From positions 1 to 11,722 of the forward strand of contig JAKOWQ010000001.1 in NCBI GenBank assembly GCA_029781465.1: a DNA stretch of 11,722 nucleotides. The letters are read 5' to 3'. Positions 1 to 5,911 of this stretch are shown here, piece by piece. The translations under genes were made by a program, and so were the position numbers. Numbering within the stretch: position 1 is the first letter of the stretch; each line of letters starts with the position of its first letter. The DNA is from Pseudomonadota bacterium (lineage in GTDB: Bacteria; Pseudomonadota; Alphaproteobacteria; Sphingomonadales; Sphingomonadaceae). Below the pieces are notes generated by a model that worked only from the letters and a program-made list of their open reading frames with translations, had not been told where the DNA came from and made no database searches.

Positions 1-219
1 CGCCACCTCACCGCGCAGCGGCGGGGTGTTGACCAGATTGCCGCCGCCATCGGGATGATGGCAGCCCTGGCACTTGAGCATGTAATCGACCCGCGCCCGC
101 GCCGGATGCGCCACGCCCGGCATCGCCGAAAACTGCGCGCGGCCCTGCCCGGCACCGACCGATGCCGCAAGCAGCAGCACCGGCGCGGTAAACAGGCCAA
201 GGCGCGCCGCCCGCTTCAT
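1..219 (-). CDS. c-type cytochrome, N-terminal part (cut by window edge)
   Basis: Translating the minus strand from the ATG at 219 gives 73 residues that stay open to the window edge. Residues 1-29 form a Sec-type signal peptide: basic MKRAAR start, hydrophobic core, and small residues ending near GRAQ. The mature part carries one haem c attachment motif, C50-Q-G-C53-H54, followed by HPDGGG, as in small class I cytochromes c. The product should be a periplasmic electron carrier. The start codon overlaps the stop of the preceding cytochrome gene (ATGA), so it is the sixth gene of the amine dehydrogenase operon. A role in taking electrons from the dehydrogenase or passing them to a terminal oxidase is inferred from position. 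The Met ligand and total length lie outside the window, so further haem sites cannot be excluded. Confidence 0.85.
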   Translation of the reverse strand, partial: MKRAARLGLFTAPVLLLAASVGAGQGRAQFSAMPGVAHPARARVDYMLKCQGCHHPDGGGNLVNTPPLRGEVA

Positions 220-701
220 CCCCCGCCCACGGTGGCATGGAGCCGGGCAACATCGGCCGCGGTAATGGCTTGTCCGCTGGCCCGCGCGGTGGCGACCTCC
301 TTTGCGGTGAAGGCCTTGAACGGCGGCCCCGACTTGGCGATCACGGTGCCGACATGGTTGAGCACCGCGGCGACCGAGGCATCGTCAAGCCCGGATTGGG
401 CGGGCATGACGTTGCGGAAGGGCTTGCCTTCCACCACCAAAGGACCGGAAACGCCGCGCGTTACCGCGAGCACCAGATAACGCCGCCCATCCGGCTTGGC
501 GGCGAGCGCACGGAAATCGGACCCAAGCGGCGGATAGGCACCGGGCACCCCGCGCCCGGTGGCGGTGTGGCAAGCAGCGCAGCGGGGGAAGATCGTCGCG
601 CCGTTGGGGCCCGGCTGCGCGGCCGGCGCGGCGCCCGGTAGCGCGGCCAGCACCACCGCGCTCGCGCCAAGCGTTACCAGCATTGCGCGCGAAGGCTTCA
701 T
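216..701 (-). CDS. monohaem periplasmic cytochrome c
   Basis: This gene encodes 161 residues. The ATG at 701 overlaps the mauA stop (ATGA), with a GGGGTGG ribosome-binding stretch just upstream; an upstream extension to 860 lies inside mauA and is not real. Residues 1-28 are a signal peptide ending around APAAQ. The haem motif is C41-A-A-C44-H45, and M99 in the sequence RNVMPAQ is the likely sixth ligand, giving a class I fold over roughly residues 30-125. The C-terminal 35 residues form an extra helical tail rich in Ala. In the aau cluster of Alcaligenes faecalis a small monohaem cytochrome follows aauA, so by synteny this is a candidate electron acceptor for the TTQ amine dehydrogenase. It resembles no amicyanin (a blue copper protein), which takes this role in Paracoccus. 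Confidence 0.9.
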   Translation of the reverse strand: MKPSRAMLVTLGASAVVLAALPGAAPAAQPGPNGATIFPRCAACHTATGRGVPGAYPPLGSDFRALAAKPDGRRYLVLAVTRGVSGPLVVEGKPFRNVMPAQSGLDDASVAAVLNHVGTVIAKSGPPFKAFTAKEVATARASGQAITAADVARLHATVGGG

Positions 702-1246
702 TCGGCCACCCCGACAATCGCCGCGACCGAGCAATTGTAGATGCTGCTCTCGGTCGAGAGGCACCAGTTGTAATCGTTGTTCGATTGCGGGCGGACCTGC
801 GGACGATCGCCTTCGTTGCGGTTGCACAGGCACTGCCCGCAGGAAGATACCCCGCAGCAATCGTTATAGCTGATCACATAGGCGCGCCCGTCTGCGGGAT
901 TGGTGCAGGTGCCGATCCAGGTGATCGGGCTCATCTCGGTCCCCGGAGGGCAGGTGTTGACCGTTCCGCCGCAGCAAGAGCACAGGAACCCGTCGATCGC
1001 GCAATAGCGCCAGTAATCGCAGCTTGCGCGGTCACCCGGATCCTGCGGGTTGCCCGAGGTGATCGGCGGCCGCGCCGCGCCGCCGCCGTGCGACTGGGCC
1101 GCCGCGCGCGAGACCGGCAGCACCGGAAACACCGCCGCCCCGGTCGCGGCCATTCCCAGCCAGGCGAGGTAGGAACGGCGCGAGGTGCCGCGCGCGAGAC
1201 GGCGCGAGAGCTTTTCGGCAAAGGTGTCGAATGCAGACATGGTCAT
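698..1246 (-). CDS. mauA: TTQ amine dehydrogenase small (light) subunit, aromatic-amine type
   Basis: This is the 182-residue catalytic subunit, which carries tryptophan tryptophylquinone and oxidises a primary amine to aldehyde plus ammonia in the periplasm. The leader holds a twin-arginine-like motif (S22-R-R-S-Y-L27) and a hydrophobic stretch ending near AAAQ51. The TTQ pair is W110 (ITWIGTC) and W161 (NNDYNWC), 51 residues apart as in methylamine dehydrogenase (57/108). Catalytic D85 and D129 (YNDCC) match Asp32 and Asp76. The mature part has 14 Cys rather than the 12 of Paracoccus MauA; the extra pair (C92, C136) and the motifs FLCSCCGG and WIGTC match what I recall of A. faecalis aromatic amine dehydrogenase. 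S173 sits where both enzymes have a catalytic-site Thr. GGGGGAG lies just upstream of the ATG, which overlaps the mauD stop. A methylamine substrate is not excluded. Confidence 0.95.
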   Translation of the reverse strand: MTMSAFDTFAEKLSRRLARGTSRRSYLAWLGMAATGAAVFPVLPVSRAAAQSHGGGAARPPITSGNPQDPGDRASCDYWRYCAIDGFLCSCCGGTVNTCPPGTEMSPITWIGTCTNPADGRAYVISYNDCCGVSSCGQCLCNRNEGDRPQVRPQSNNDYNWCLSTESSIYNCSVAAIVGVAE

Positions 1247-1836
1247 GCTCCCCCGTTACGGCGCGAGAGGAAATCCTGGATCGAGGCGACGCCCCGCTCC
1301 TTGGCTTCAAACAGGCTTTCAAGATGTTCGCGGCTGTTGACGAGACCCAGCGAAGCGAGCCGCCCCGCCTCGTCGATCAGCACCGCATAGGGCAGCTTGG
1401 AAACCCCGAACGAACGGCCCAGCGCTTCGGACAGGACCAGCGGGATGCCCGCGATTTGCTGCGCATCGAGCATCGCGCGATAGGCGCGTTCATCGCCATC
1501 GCCCGCCAGCACCACCTCGAGCCAGTCCGCCTCGTCGCGCGCCGAGGTGCGCAGCACCGGAAGCAGGCTCTTGCAGACCGGGCAATCGGGCGCGGCAAAG
1601 AACACCAACTGGCTGCGCCCTTCGCGCTTGCCGCCGACGGTGATCGAGCCGCCATCGATCGTGCGCAGCTCCAGCGGGGTGGGCACCTCGCCCACCTTGA
1701 CGTTCTGGTGCAGGGTCAGCGCACCGGCGGGCGCGATCCTCTCGTGCAGGATACCAACCTGCCGCGCGAGCGCCGCGACCAGCACCCCCAGCACGATCAC
1801 CGCCACCCAAAGCAGCATCTGCGAAGCAACGATCAC
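1243..1836 (-). CDS. mauD: MauD, thioredoxin-like disulfide factor for the small subunit
   Basis: This 197-residue membrane-anchored thioredoxin-fold protein is needed in methylamine dehydrogenase systems to form or isomerise the many disulfides of the small subunit. Residues 6-24 are a single N-terminal membrane helix that places the rest in the periplasm. The redox motif is C85-P-V-C88 in the context APDCPVCK, and P149 (KLPYA) is the cis-proline facing it. The start is GTG at 1836, overlapping the mauE stop as GTGA, with AGGAG nine bases upstream. The gene directly precedes mauA, its presumed client, as in mau and aau clusters. Length and motif order are normal for MauD. Confidence 0.95.
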   Translation of the reverse strand: MIVASQMLLWVAVIVLGVLVAALARQVGILHERIAPAGALTLHQNVKVGEVPTPLELRTIDGGSITVGGKREGRSQLVFFAAPDCPVCKSLLPVLRTSARDEADWLEVVLAGDGDERAYRAMLDAQQIAGIPLVLSEALGRSFGVSKLPYAVLIDEAGRLASLGLVNSREHLESLFEAKERGVASIQDFLSRRNGGA

Positions 1837-2324
1837 CGGCGGATACTCCTGACCTGAGGGATGGCATGCAGTTCACCCGCAGCGAACCACAGCGCGGCAA
1901 GTGCCAAAGCGGCGAAGGGGACTTCCAGGGTCCACGGGCCGGGCCCGCTCGCACCCGACCAGGCGGCAAGCAGTGCCAGCAGCACCGGGCGCAGGATCGC
2001 GAAGAGATCGACCGGCCGCTCGCGCGCAGCGAAATCGCAGCCGCAGTCAAGCGTCTGGCCGCGATGGCGTAGCAGGGCCAGGGCATAGCCGCTCCACAAG
2101 GCCGTGGCGGCAAGTGCCGCGCCGGTGTGCAGCGCCGGGACCAGCAGGGCCAGCCCGGCCAGCGCCTCGATCGTTGCCGCCAGCGCCAGCAGCACCGCGC
2201 CAAGCGGTGGCGCCACGCTGGCCAGCCGCGCCACAACCAGTGCCAGCCGCTCGCGCGCAAGCACCTTGTGCAAGGCCGAAGCGCAGAGCAGCAGGGCCAG
2301 GAACAGGCTCAGCGCCGCCATCAC
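1833..2324 (-). CDS. mauE: MauE-family integral membrane protein
   Basis: The protein has 163 residues, mostly hydrophobic, with about four to five membrane helices (roughly 4-20, 36-62, 64-85, 103-121 and 131-148). It carries the cysteine motif D93-C-G-C-D97 that marks the MauE/DoxX-like redox membrane family. MauE works with MauD in export and disulfide maturation of the amine dehydrogenase small subunit; a VKOR/DsbB-like exchange of electrons with MauD is a plausible but unproven reading. The start is either GTG at 2324 (overlapping the mauB stop as GTGA) or the adjacent ATG at 2321 (TGATG). I see no good Shine-Dalgarno, so translation probably depends on coupling to mauB. Confidence 0.92.
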   Translation of the reverse strand: MMAALSLFLALLLCASALHKVLARERLALVVARLASVAPPLGAVLLALAATIEALAGLALLVPALHTGAALAATALWSGYALALLRHRGQTLDCGCDFAARERPVDLFAILRPVLLALLAAWSGASGPGPWTLEVPFAALALAALWFAAGELHAIPQVRSIRR

Positions 2325-3490
2325 GGAACCGGAGTTACAAGGATCGGGTTGAACGCGGTTGTGTTACCCAGCGAATGGACAAACGCGCCGCTGACCGCAT
2401 CGTAAACGTCGATCCCGGCATCAGCCCGGGTCACGATCAGATGCGGCGTGGTCTCGTTGGTCACCCCGATCGAGGCGGAATGGGCTTGCAGCGCGATCCG
2501 GCTGACCCGCTTGCCGCTGGCCGGGTCGATCAGCCAGACCTCGGTCCCGCCATCCTTGTGGCTGCCTTCCTTGCCGTAGGGGCTCATCAACACGTAGAGC
2601 AGACCCTTGGGGCCCGCCGCGATCACCTGCCAGCCGCCCGGGCGCCATTCGGGCTGGCCGCCCTCGGCTGTGCCGACCGAAAGATTGCCGGGCAGCGGTC
2701 TGGCGACCGGACCGGAGAGGTCATAGCCCTTGAGCTGGCCGCGGAAGGTGACGAACCAGGCCGTCTGGCCAGCCATCGCCGCGTTCTGGAACTGGGCTTG
2801 ATTCTCGACATCCTGGACGTCTGCGACGGTCCTGGAGCTCGCCACCTGACCCTTGTCGTCAAGCTGGATCGAGGTCAGCGAACCGTCGGCGCAGAATGTC
2901 GTGAAACCGCGTGCGCCTGTGGGATAGAAATGCGAGCAGCCGGGCAGGTCGATCTCACTCAGAACCTTGCGTCCTTCCAGATCGACCACGGTGACCGACT
3001 GGGCCGGCGTGAAATTGGCCACTACCGCCCACTTGTGTCCGTTCACGAACTGGAACGTGCCGTTGTAGGTTACCGCCTGCTGGCGCTTGCCGCCGGGCAG
3101 CACAATCTCGCCCTTGGGCTGAAGGGTGACCGAATCCCATAGGGTGATCGCATCGGTACGCTCGCCCCTGGTCAGGCGCGAATAGAAGGTTTCGGCGGTG
3201 TAGAACTCGTGCTTGTCGGGCGCGAACAGCAGGTTGCCGAACTGCGCGGTGCGGATGATTCCTTTGAGCGGCTGGGCGGTATCGGCGGTATCGACCACCA
3301 CCACCCGCCCATCGAGGATCGCGTTGAAGTTGAAATCGTGCACCAGCACCCAGCTCTTGGGGTAGTTTTCGGGCAGGGTCGCCACGGCGGGAAGCGCTTC
3401 TTCGGGCAGGGGAGGCGGCGCAGCAGCGGATAGCGGCGACCCCGCAAAGGCTGACAGCAACAGCGCGAGCGCGAACGGCGTGGATCGCAT
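2321..3490 (-). CDS. mauB: amine dehydrogenase large (heavy) subunit, beta-propeller
   Basis: This is a 389-residue periplasmic subunit of the TTQ amine dehydrogenase (PF06433-type, seven-bladed propeller); two copies pair with two small subunits in known enzymes. I chose the ATG at 3490 because GGGGAG lies seven bases upstream and a signal peptide follows directly (MRSTPFALALLLS, cleavage near SAAA); the in-frame start at 3514 would put eight extra residues before it. Blade-like repeats are visible, such as SVTVVDLEGRKVLSEIDLPG, TEVWLIDPASGKRVSRI and GIDVYDAVSGAFVHSL. The stretch CSHFYPTGARGFTTFCADGS matches the conserved region of MADH/AADH heavy chains. It is the first gene of the operon, with no mauF upstream; a tetR gene is divergent instead. 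Substrate specificity cannot be read from this subunit by eye. Confidence 0.94.
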   Translation of the reverse strand: MRSTPFALALLLSAFAGSPLSAAAPPPLPEEALPAVATLPENYPKSWVLVHDFNFNAILDGRVVVVDTADTAQPLKGIIRTAQFGNLLFAPDKHEFYTAETFYSRLTRGERTDAITLWDSVTLQPKGEIVLPGGKRQQAVTYNGTFQFVNGHKWAVVANFTPAQSVTVVDLEGRKVLSEIDLPGCSHFYPTGARGFTTFCADGSLTSIQLDDKGQVASSRTVADVQDVENQAQFQNAAMAGQTAWFVTFRGQLKGYDLSGPVARPLPGNLSVGTAEGGQPEWRPGGWQVIAAGPKGLLYVLMSPYGKEGSHKDGGTEVWLIDPASGKRVSRIALQAHSASIGVTNETTPHLIVTRADAGIDVYDAVSGAFVHSLGNTTAFNPILVTPVP

Positions 3491-3497
3491 GCGAATA

Positions 3498-3503
3498 CTC
3501 CCC
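3498..3503 (-). promoter_or_regulatory. Shine-Dalgarno of mauB
   Basis: On the minus strand this reads GGGGAG, seven bases before the ATG at 3490. It decides the start of mauB in favour of 3490 over the upstream in-frame codon at 3514. Confidence 0.75.
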
Positions 3504-3509
3504 GGTCGT

Positions 3510-3525
3510 GGCAAGAACCCTTGCC
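3510..3525 (-). promoter_or_regulatory. small inverted repeat in the mauB leader
   Basis: A perfect 6-bp inverted repeat (GGCAAG, 4-base loop, CTTGCC) lies just upstream of the mauB ribosome-binding site. It could be a leader hairpin or a protein-binding half-site pair. Short repeats of this size arise by chance, so function is uncertain. Confidence 0.3.
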
Positions 3526-3556
3526 TGAGACCCGGCCATGCTGACGGTTCGGGATA

Positions 3557-3597
3557 AAGTTTGTCAAGTGTCCTAAATTTGTCTAGCGTCCAAAATT
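3557..3597. promoter_or_regulatory. tandem quasi-palindromic operator candidate between mauB and tetR
   Basis: Two 23-bp elements (3557-3579 and 3575-3597) repeat with an 18-bp period and share 19 of 23 positions. Each is itself an imperfect palindrome with a TTTG-type left arm and an A-rich right arm; the second has TTTG, 9 bases, CAAA. The array overlaps the likely core promoter of tetR (25-65 bases before its ATG) and lies 67-107 bases before mauB. On the minus strand it includes a perfect TTGACA hexamer (3562-3567), although no convincing -10 box follows. Tandem palindromes beside a TetR gene are typical autoregulatory operators; binding here is inferred. Confidence 0.5.
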
Positions 3598-3621
3598 CCA
3601 GCGATCAAAGCGGGAGTGCAA

Positions 3622-4296
3622 ATGCAGGAAACCAAACGGGAAGTTCGTGCCATCACCATCGCCGACCTGTCCTTTCCCCCACGCGAGGGCGGCTATCAGA
3701 AGGGACATGAGACGCGCGAGGAGATTCTCCGGGCGGCGCTGCATCTGCTGGTCGAGCAAGGCTATCGCGCCATGACCATGCGCCGCATCGCCGCCGAATG
3801 CGGAATGAAGCTGGGCAATCTGACATACCATTTCCCGAGCCGTGAAGATCTGGTCCGGGCACTGCTCGAAGCCGTGATCAGCAGCTACGAACTGGAATTC
3901 ATCGAGATTCTGCAGGACCCGACACTCGAGCCCGCGGTCCGGCTGGACTATTATTGCGAACTGGTGCTCGAAGACCTTCGCACCCAAAAGACCACCCACT
4001 TCTTTCCCGAGCTCTGGGCCTTGTCCAACCACGATCCCTTCGTGTTCGAGAGGATGCACGAACTCTACGCCCGTGCCCGCGCTCCGCTGGAGGAGATCGT
4101 TGCCGAGATGCGCCCGGATTTGCCGCCGAAAAAGCGCACCGCGATCGTGGTGTTCATCTCCGCTGCGATGGAAGGCCTGACCACCTTTGCGGGTTACGGC
4201 AAGCCGTTCGCGCCGCGCATGGGCGCGATCGAAGCCGTAGCGACCCGGGCGTTCAAGGATGTGGTCCGCGCGATCCGGGCCGAAGATATACCCTGA
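3622..4296 (+). CDS. TetR/AcrR-family transcriptional regulator
   Basis: The product is a 224-residue DNA-binding repressor. I took ATG 3622 because GGGAG lies five bases upstream; the GTG at 3616 overlaps that site. The TetR DNA-binding domain spans about residues 28-80: T31-REEILRAALHLL helix, then the helix-turn-helix M51-TMRRIAAECGMKLGNLTYHF71 with the usual YHF ending. The remaining residues are a helical ligand and dimer domain without further recognisable motif. It is divergent from the amine dehydrogenase operon and leads the ThDP/FMN enzyme genes, so it probably controls both directions through the repeat elements before it. The effector could be an amine, aldehyde or 2-hydroxy/ketoacid; nothing in the sequence identifies it. 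Confidence 0.92.
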   Translation: MQETKREVRAITIADLSFPPREGGYQKGHETREEILRAALHLLVEQGYRAMTMRRIAAECGMKLGNLTYHFPSREDLVRALLEAVISSYELEFIEILQDPTLEPAVRLDYYCELVLEDLRTQKTTHFFPELWALSNHDPFVFERMHELYARARAPLEEIVAEMRPDLPPKKRTAIVVFISAAMEGLTTFAGYGKPFAPRMGAIEAVATRAFKDVVRAIRAEDIP

Positions 4297-4304
4297 CGCG
4301 TGAT

Positions 4305-4322
4305 TGGCACTTGCACTTGCCA
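4305..4322. repeat. short inverted repeat with tandem CACTTG in the tetR-ThDP gene gap
   Basis: The 67-base gap holds arms TGGCA (4305-4309) and TGCCA (4318-4322), enclosing most of a tandem CACTTG pair (4308-4319). It might be a weak hairpin or a binding site. It does not match the operator candidate at 3557-3597, and I see no terminator features. Confidence 0.25.
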
Positions 4323-4350
4323 GCGCTCTCCTCAAAACTCGCCGCAAACG

Positions 4351-4356
4351 GGAGGG
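4351..4356 (+). promoter_or_regulatory. Shine-Dalgarno of the ThDP enzyme gene
   Basis: GGAGGG seven bases before the ATG at 4364 fixes this start and rules out the longer in-frame reading from 4304, which begins inside the intergenic repeat. Confidence 0.8.
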
Positions 4357-4363
4357 AAATGCA

Positions 4364-5911
4364 ATGAACGGAGCCGAAGCCTTTATCGAGACGCTGCACG
4401 CCTGCGGGGTGGAGGTCTGCTTCGCCAATCCCGGCACCTCGGAAATGCAGCTGGTCGCCGCGATCGACCGCCAGCACGGGATGCGCTCGATCCTGGGACT
4501 GTTCGAAGGCGTGGTGACCGGCGCCGCCGATGGCTATGGGCGCATGGCCGACAAGCCCGCGGTGACCCTGCTGCATCTTGGTCCGGGGCTGGGCAACGGT
4601 CTTGCCAACCTGCACAACGCGCGCAAGGCCGGCAGTCCGATCATCAACATGGTTGGCGAACACGCGACCTATCACAAGCATTTCAACGCCCCGCTCACCT
4701 CCGATACCGAAGGCGTTGCGCGCCCGATGTCGGACTGGGTGCGCACATCCACCTCCGAACGCGATCTGGCCCATGCCGGGGCCGAGGCCTTTGCCGTGGC
4801 GCAAGGCTATCCGGGCAAGGTCGCGACGGTGATCGTCCCGGCCAATCACGCCTGGAGCGAGGGGTCGTCGCCGGTCGCCCCCCCTGCCCTCGCGCCCGCG
4901 GCCAGGACCACCGGCGATGCAATCGCCGCCGCTGCCGCTGCGCTCAAGGACGGCGAAGGACCCAAGTGCCTGTTCCTGGGCGGACGGGCGCTGCGCGAAG
5001 AGGCGCTGATCGAAGCCGGGCGGATCGCGGCGGCCACCGGCTGCCGCCTGATCGCCGAAACCTTTGCCACCCGCCATCAGCGCGGCGTGGGCCGTGTCGC
5101 GGTGGAAAAGCTGCCCTATTTCGGCGAGCAGGCTCAAGCCTATCTGGCCGAATTCAGGACCATCGTGTTCTGCGGCACCGAGCCGCCGGTCTCGTTCTTC
5201 GCCTATCCCGGCAAGCCTAGCTGGCTTTCGCCCGAGGGAGCTACTCTGGTTCGTCTGGCATCGCTGCGCGAAGACGCGCTGCATGCGCTTTCCAGCGTGG
5301 CAAGCGCGCTGGATGCTCCCGCCGAACCCGCGCTGATCCAGCAGCCGGGTAGCTTTCCGGCGCAGGAAGGTGCGCTCAACAGCGCCAATTTGGGGGCAAT
5401 CCTGGCCGAACTGCTCCCCGAGAACGCGATCGTCTCCGATGAGGGGGCAACCCAGGGCGGTGCCTCGATGCTGGCCTGCGCAGGGGCGAAAAAGCACGAC
5501 TGGCTGCAATTGACCGGCGGTTCGATCGGCCAGGGGCTGCCGCTCGCGGTGGGCGCGGCGGTGGCCTGCCCGGATCGCAAGGTGATCGCCCTGCACGGCG
5601 ATGGCGGGGCGATGTACACCGTCCAGGCGCTGTGGACGATGGCGCGAGAAAAGCTCGACGTCACCACCATCATCCTCAACAACGGCTCCTACGCGATCCT
5701 CAACATCGAGCTGATGCGGGTGGGCGTACAGAACCCCGGCCCCAAGGCGCTCGAGATGCTCGACCTGCGCAATCCCGCGATCAACTGGTCGCAGATTTCC
5801 GAGGGCATGGGCGTGCCGGCCACGCGGGTTGACACGGCGGAGGGTTTCCGCGCAGCGCTGGCCGATGCGCTGGCGCACAAGGGGCCACGGCTGATCGAGG
5901 CGCTGCTCTGA
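4364..5911 (+). CDS. ThDP-dependent enzyme, acetolactate synthase / benzoylformate decarboxylase-like
   Basis: The protein has 515 residues with the three-domain layout of ThDP 2-ketoacid enzymes. The N-terminal PYR domain (about 1-165) has NPGTSE (22-27) and the cofactor-activating E48 in GLFEGV, followed by DGYGRM. A central domain follows (about 190-310). The C-terminal PP domain (about 345-510) has G412-D-G414 and N439-N440, the ThDP/Mg motif. H71 (LLHLGPG) aligns with His70 of benzoylformate decarboxylase (BFD), and T25 takes the place of its Ser26. I see no equivalent of BFD His281 near PPVSFFAYPG. Sequence style matches proteins annotated as acetolactate synthase large subunit, but no regulatory subunit gene is present and the neighbour is a 2-hydroxyacid dehydrogenase, so 2-ketoacid decarboxylation or carboligation in catabolism is more likely than branched-chain amino acid synthesis. 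Substrate unknown. Confidence 0.85.
   Translation: MNGAEAFIETLHACGVEVCFANPGTSEMQLVAAIDRQHGMRSILGLFEGVVTGAADGYGRMADKPAVTLLHLGPGLGNGLANLHNARKAGSPIINMVGEHATYHKHFNAPLTSDTEGVARPMSDWVRTSTSERDLAHAGAEAFAVAQGYPGKVATVIVPANHAWSEGSSPVAPPALAPAARTTGDAIAAAAAALKDGEGPKCLFLGGRALREEALIEAGRIAAATGCRLIAETFATRHQRGVGRVAVEKLPYFGEQAQAYLAEFRTIVFCGTEPPVSFFAYPGKPSWLSPEGATLVRLASLREDALHALSSVASALDAPAEPALIQQPGSFPAQEGALNSANLGAILAELLPENAIVSDEGATQGGASMLACAGAKKHDWLQLTGGSIGQGLPLAVGAAVACPDRKVIALHGDGGAMYTVQALWTMAREKLDVTTIILNNGSYAILNIELMRVGVQNPGPKALEMLDLRNPAINWSQISEGMGVPATRVDTAEGFRAALADALAHKGPRLIEALL

Noticed and set aside
1..219. The left-edge gene as MauG, the dihaem TTQ maturation enzyme
   Set aside because: Only one haem motif is seen in the first 73 residues, and the context (KCQGCHHPDGGG after a short leader) is that of a small soluble cytochrome c. 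The rest is outside the window, so this is not fully excluded.
1901..3142. A 413-codon open frame on the plus strand opposite mauE/mauB
   Set aside because: The sense genes are secure by motif and synteny. The frame begins with low-complexity Arg/Pro/Ala sequence and has no known domain, so it is a shadow.
3539..3567. A full sigma-70 promoter for mauB using TTGACA at 3562-3567
   Set aside because: At 17 or 18 bases downstream the hexamers are TCAGCA and CAGCAT, poor -10 boxes. The -35-like hexamer may just be part of the operator repeat.
3583..4437. A 284-codon minus-strand frame opposite tetR
   Set aside because: It runs through the operator region and the whole TetR gene on the other strand; composition is typical of an antisense frame in high-GC DNA.
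4253..5878. A 541-codon open frame on the minus strand opposite the ThDP enzyme gene
   Set aside because: It is antisense to a gene with clear motifs and a good ribosome-binding site. Its product is rich in Arg, Gly and His with no recognisable domain, as expected from a GC-rich shadow frame.
4364..5911. Calling the ThDP enzyme a biosynthetic IlvB
   Set aside because: No small subunit gene, a length shorter than usual IlvB, and a catabolic setting argue against it.
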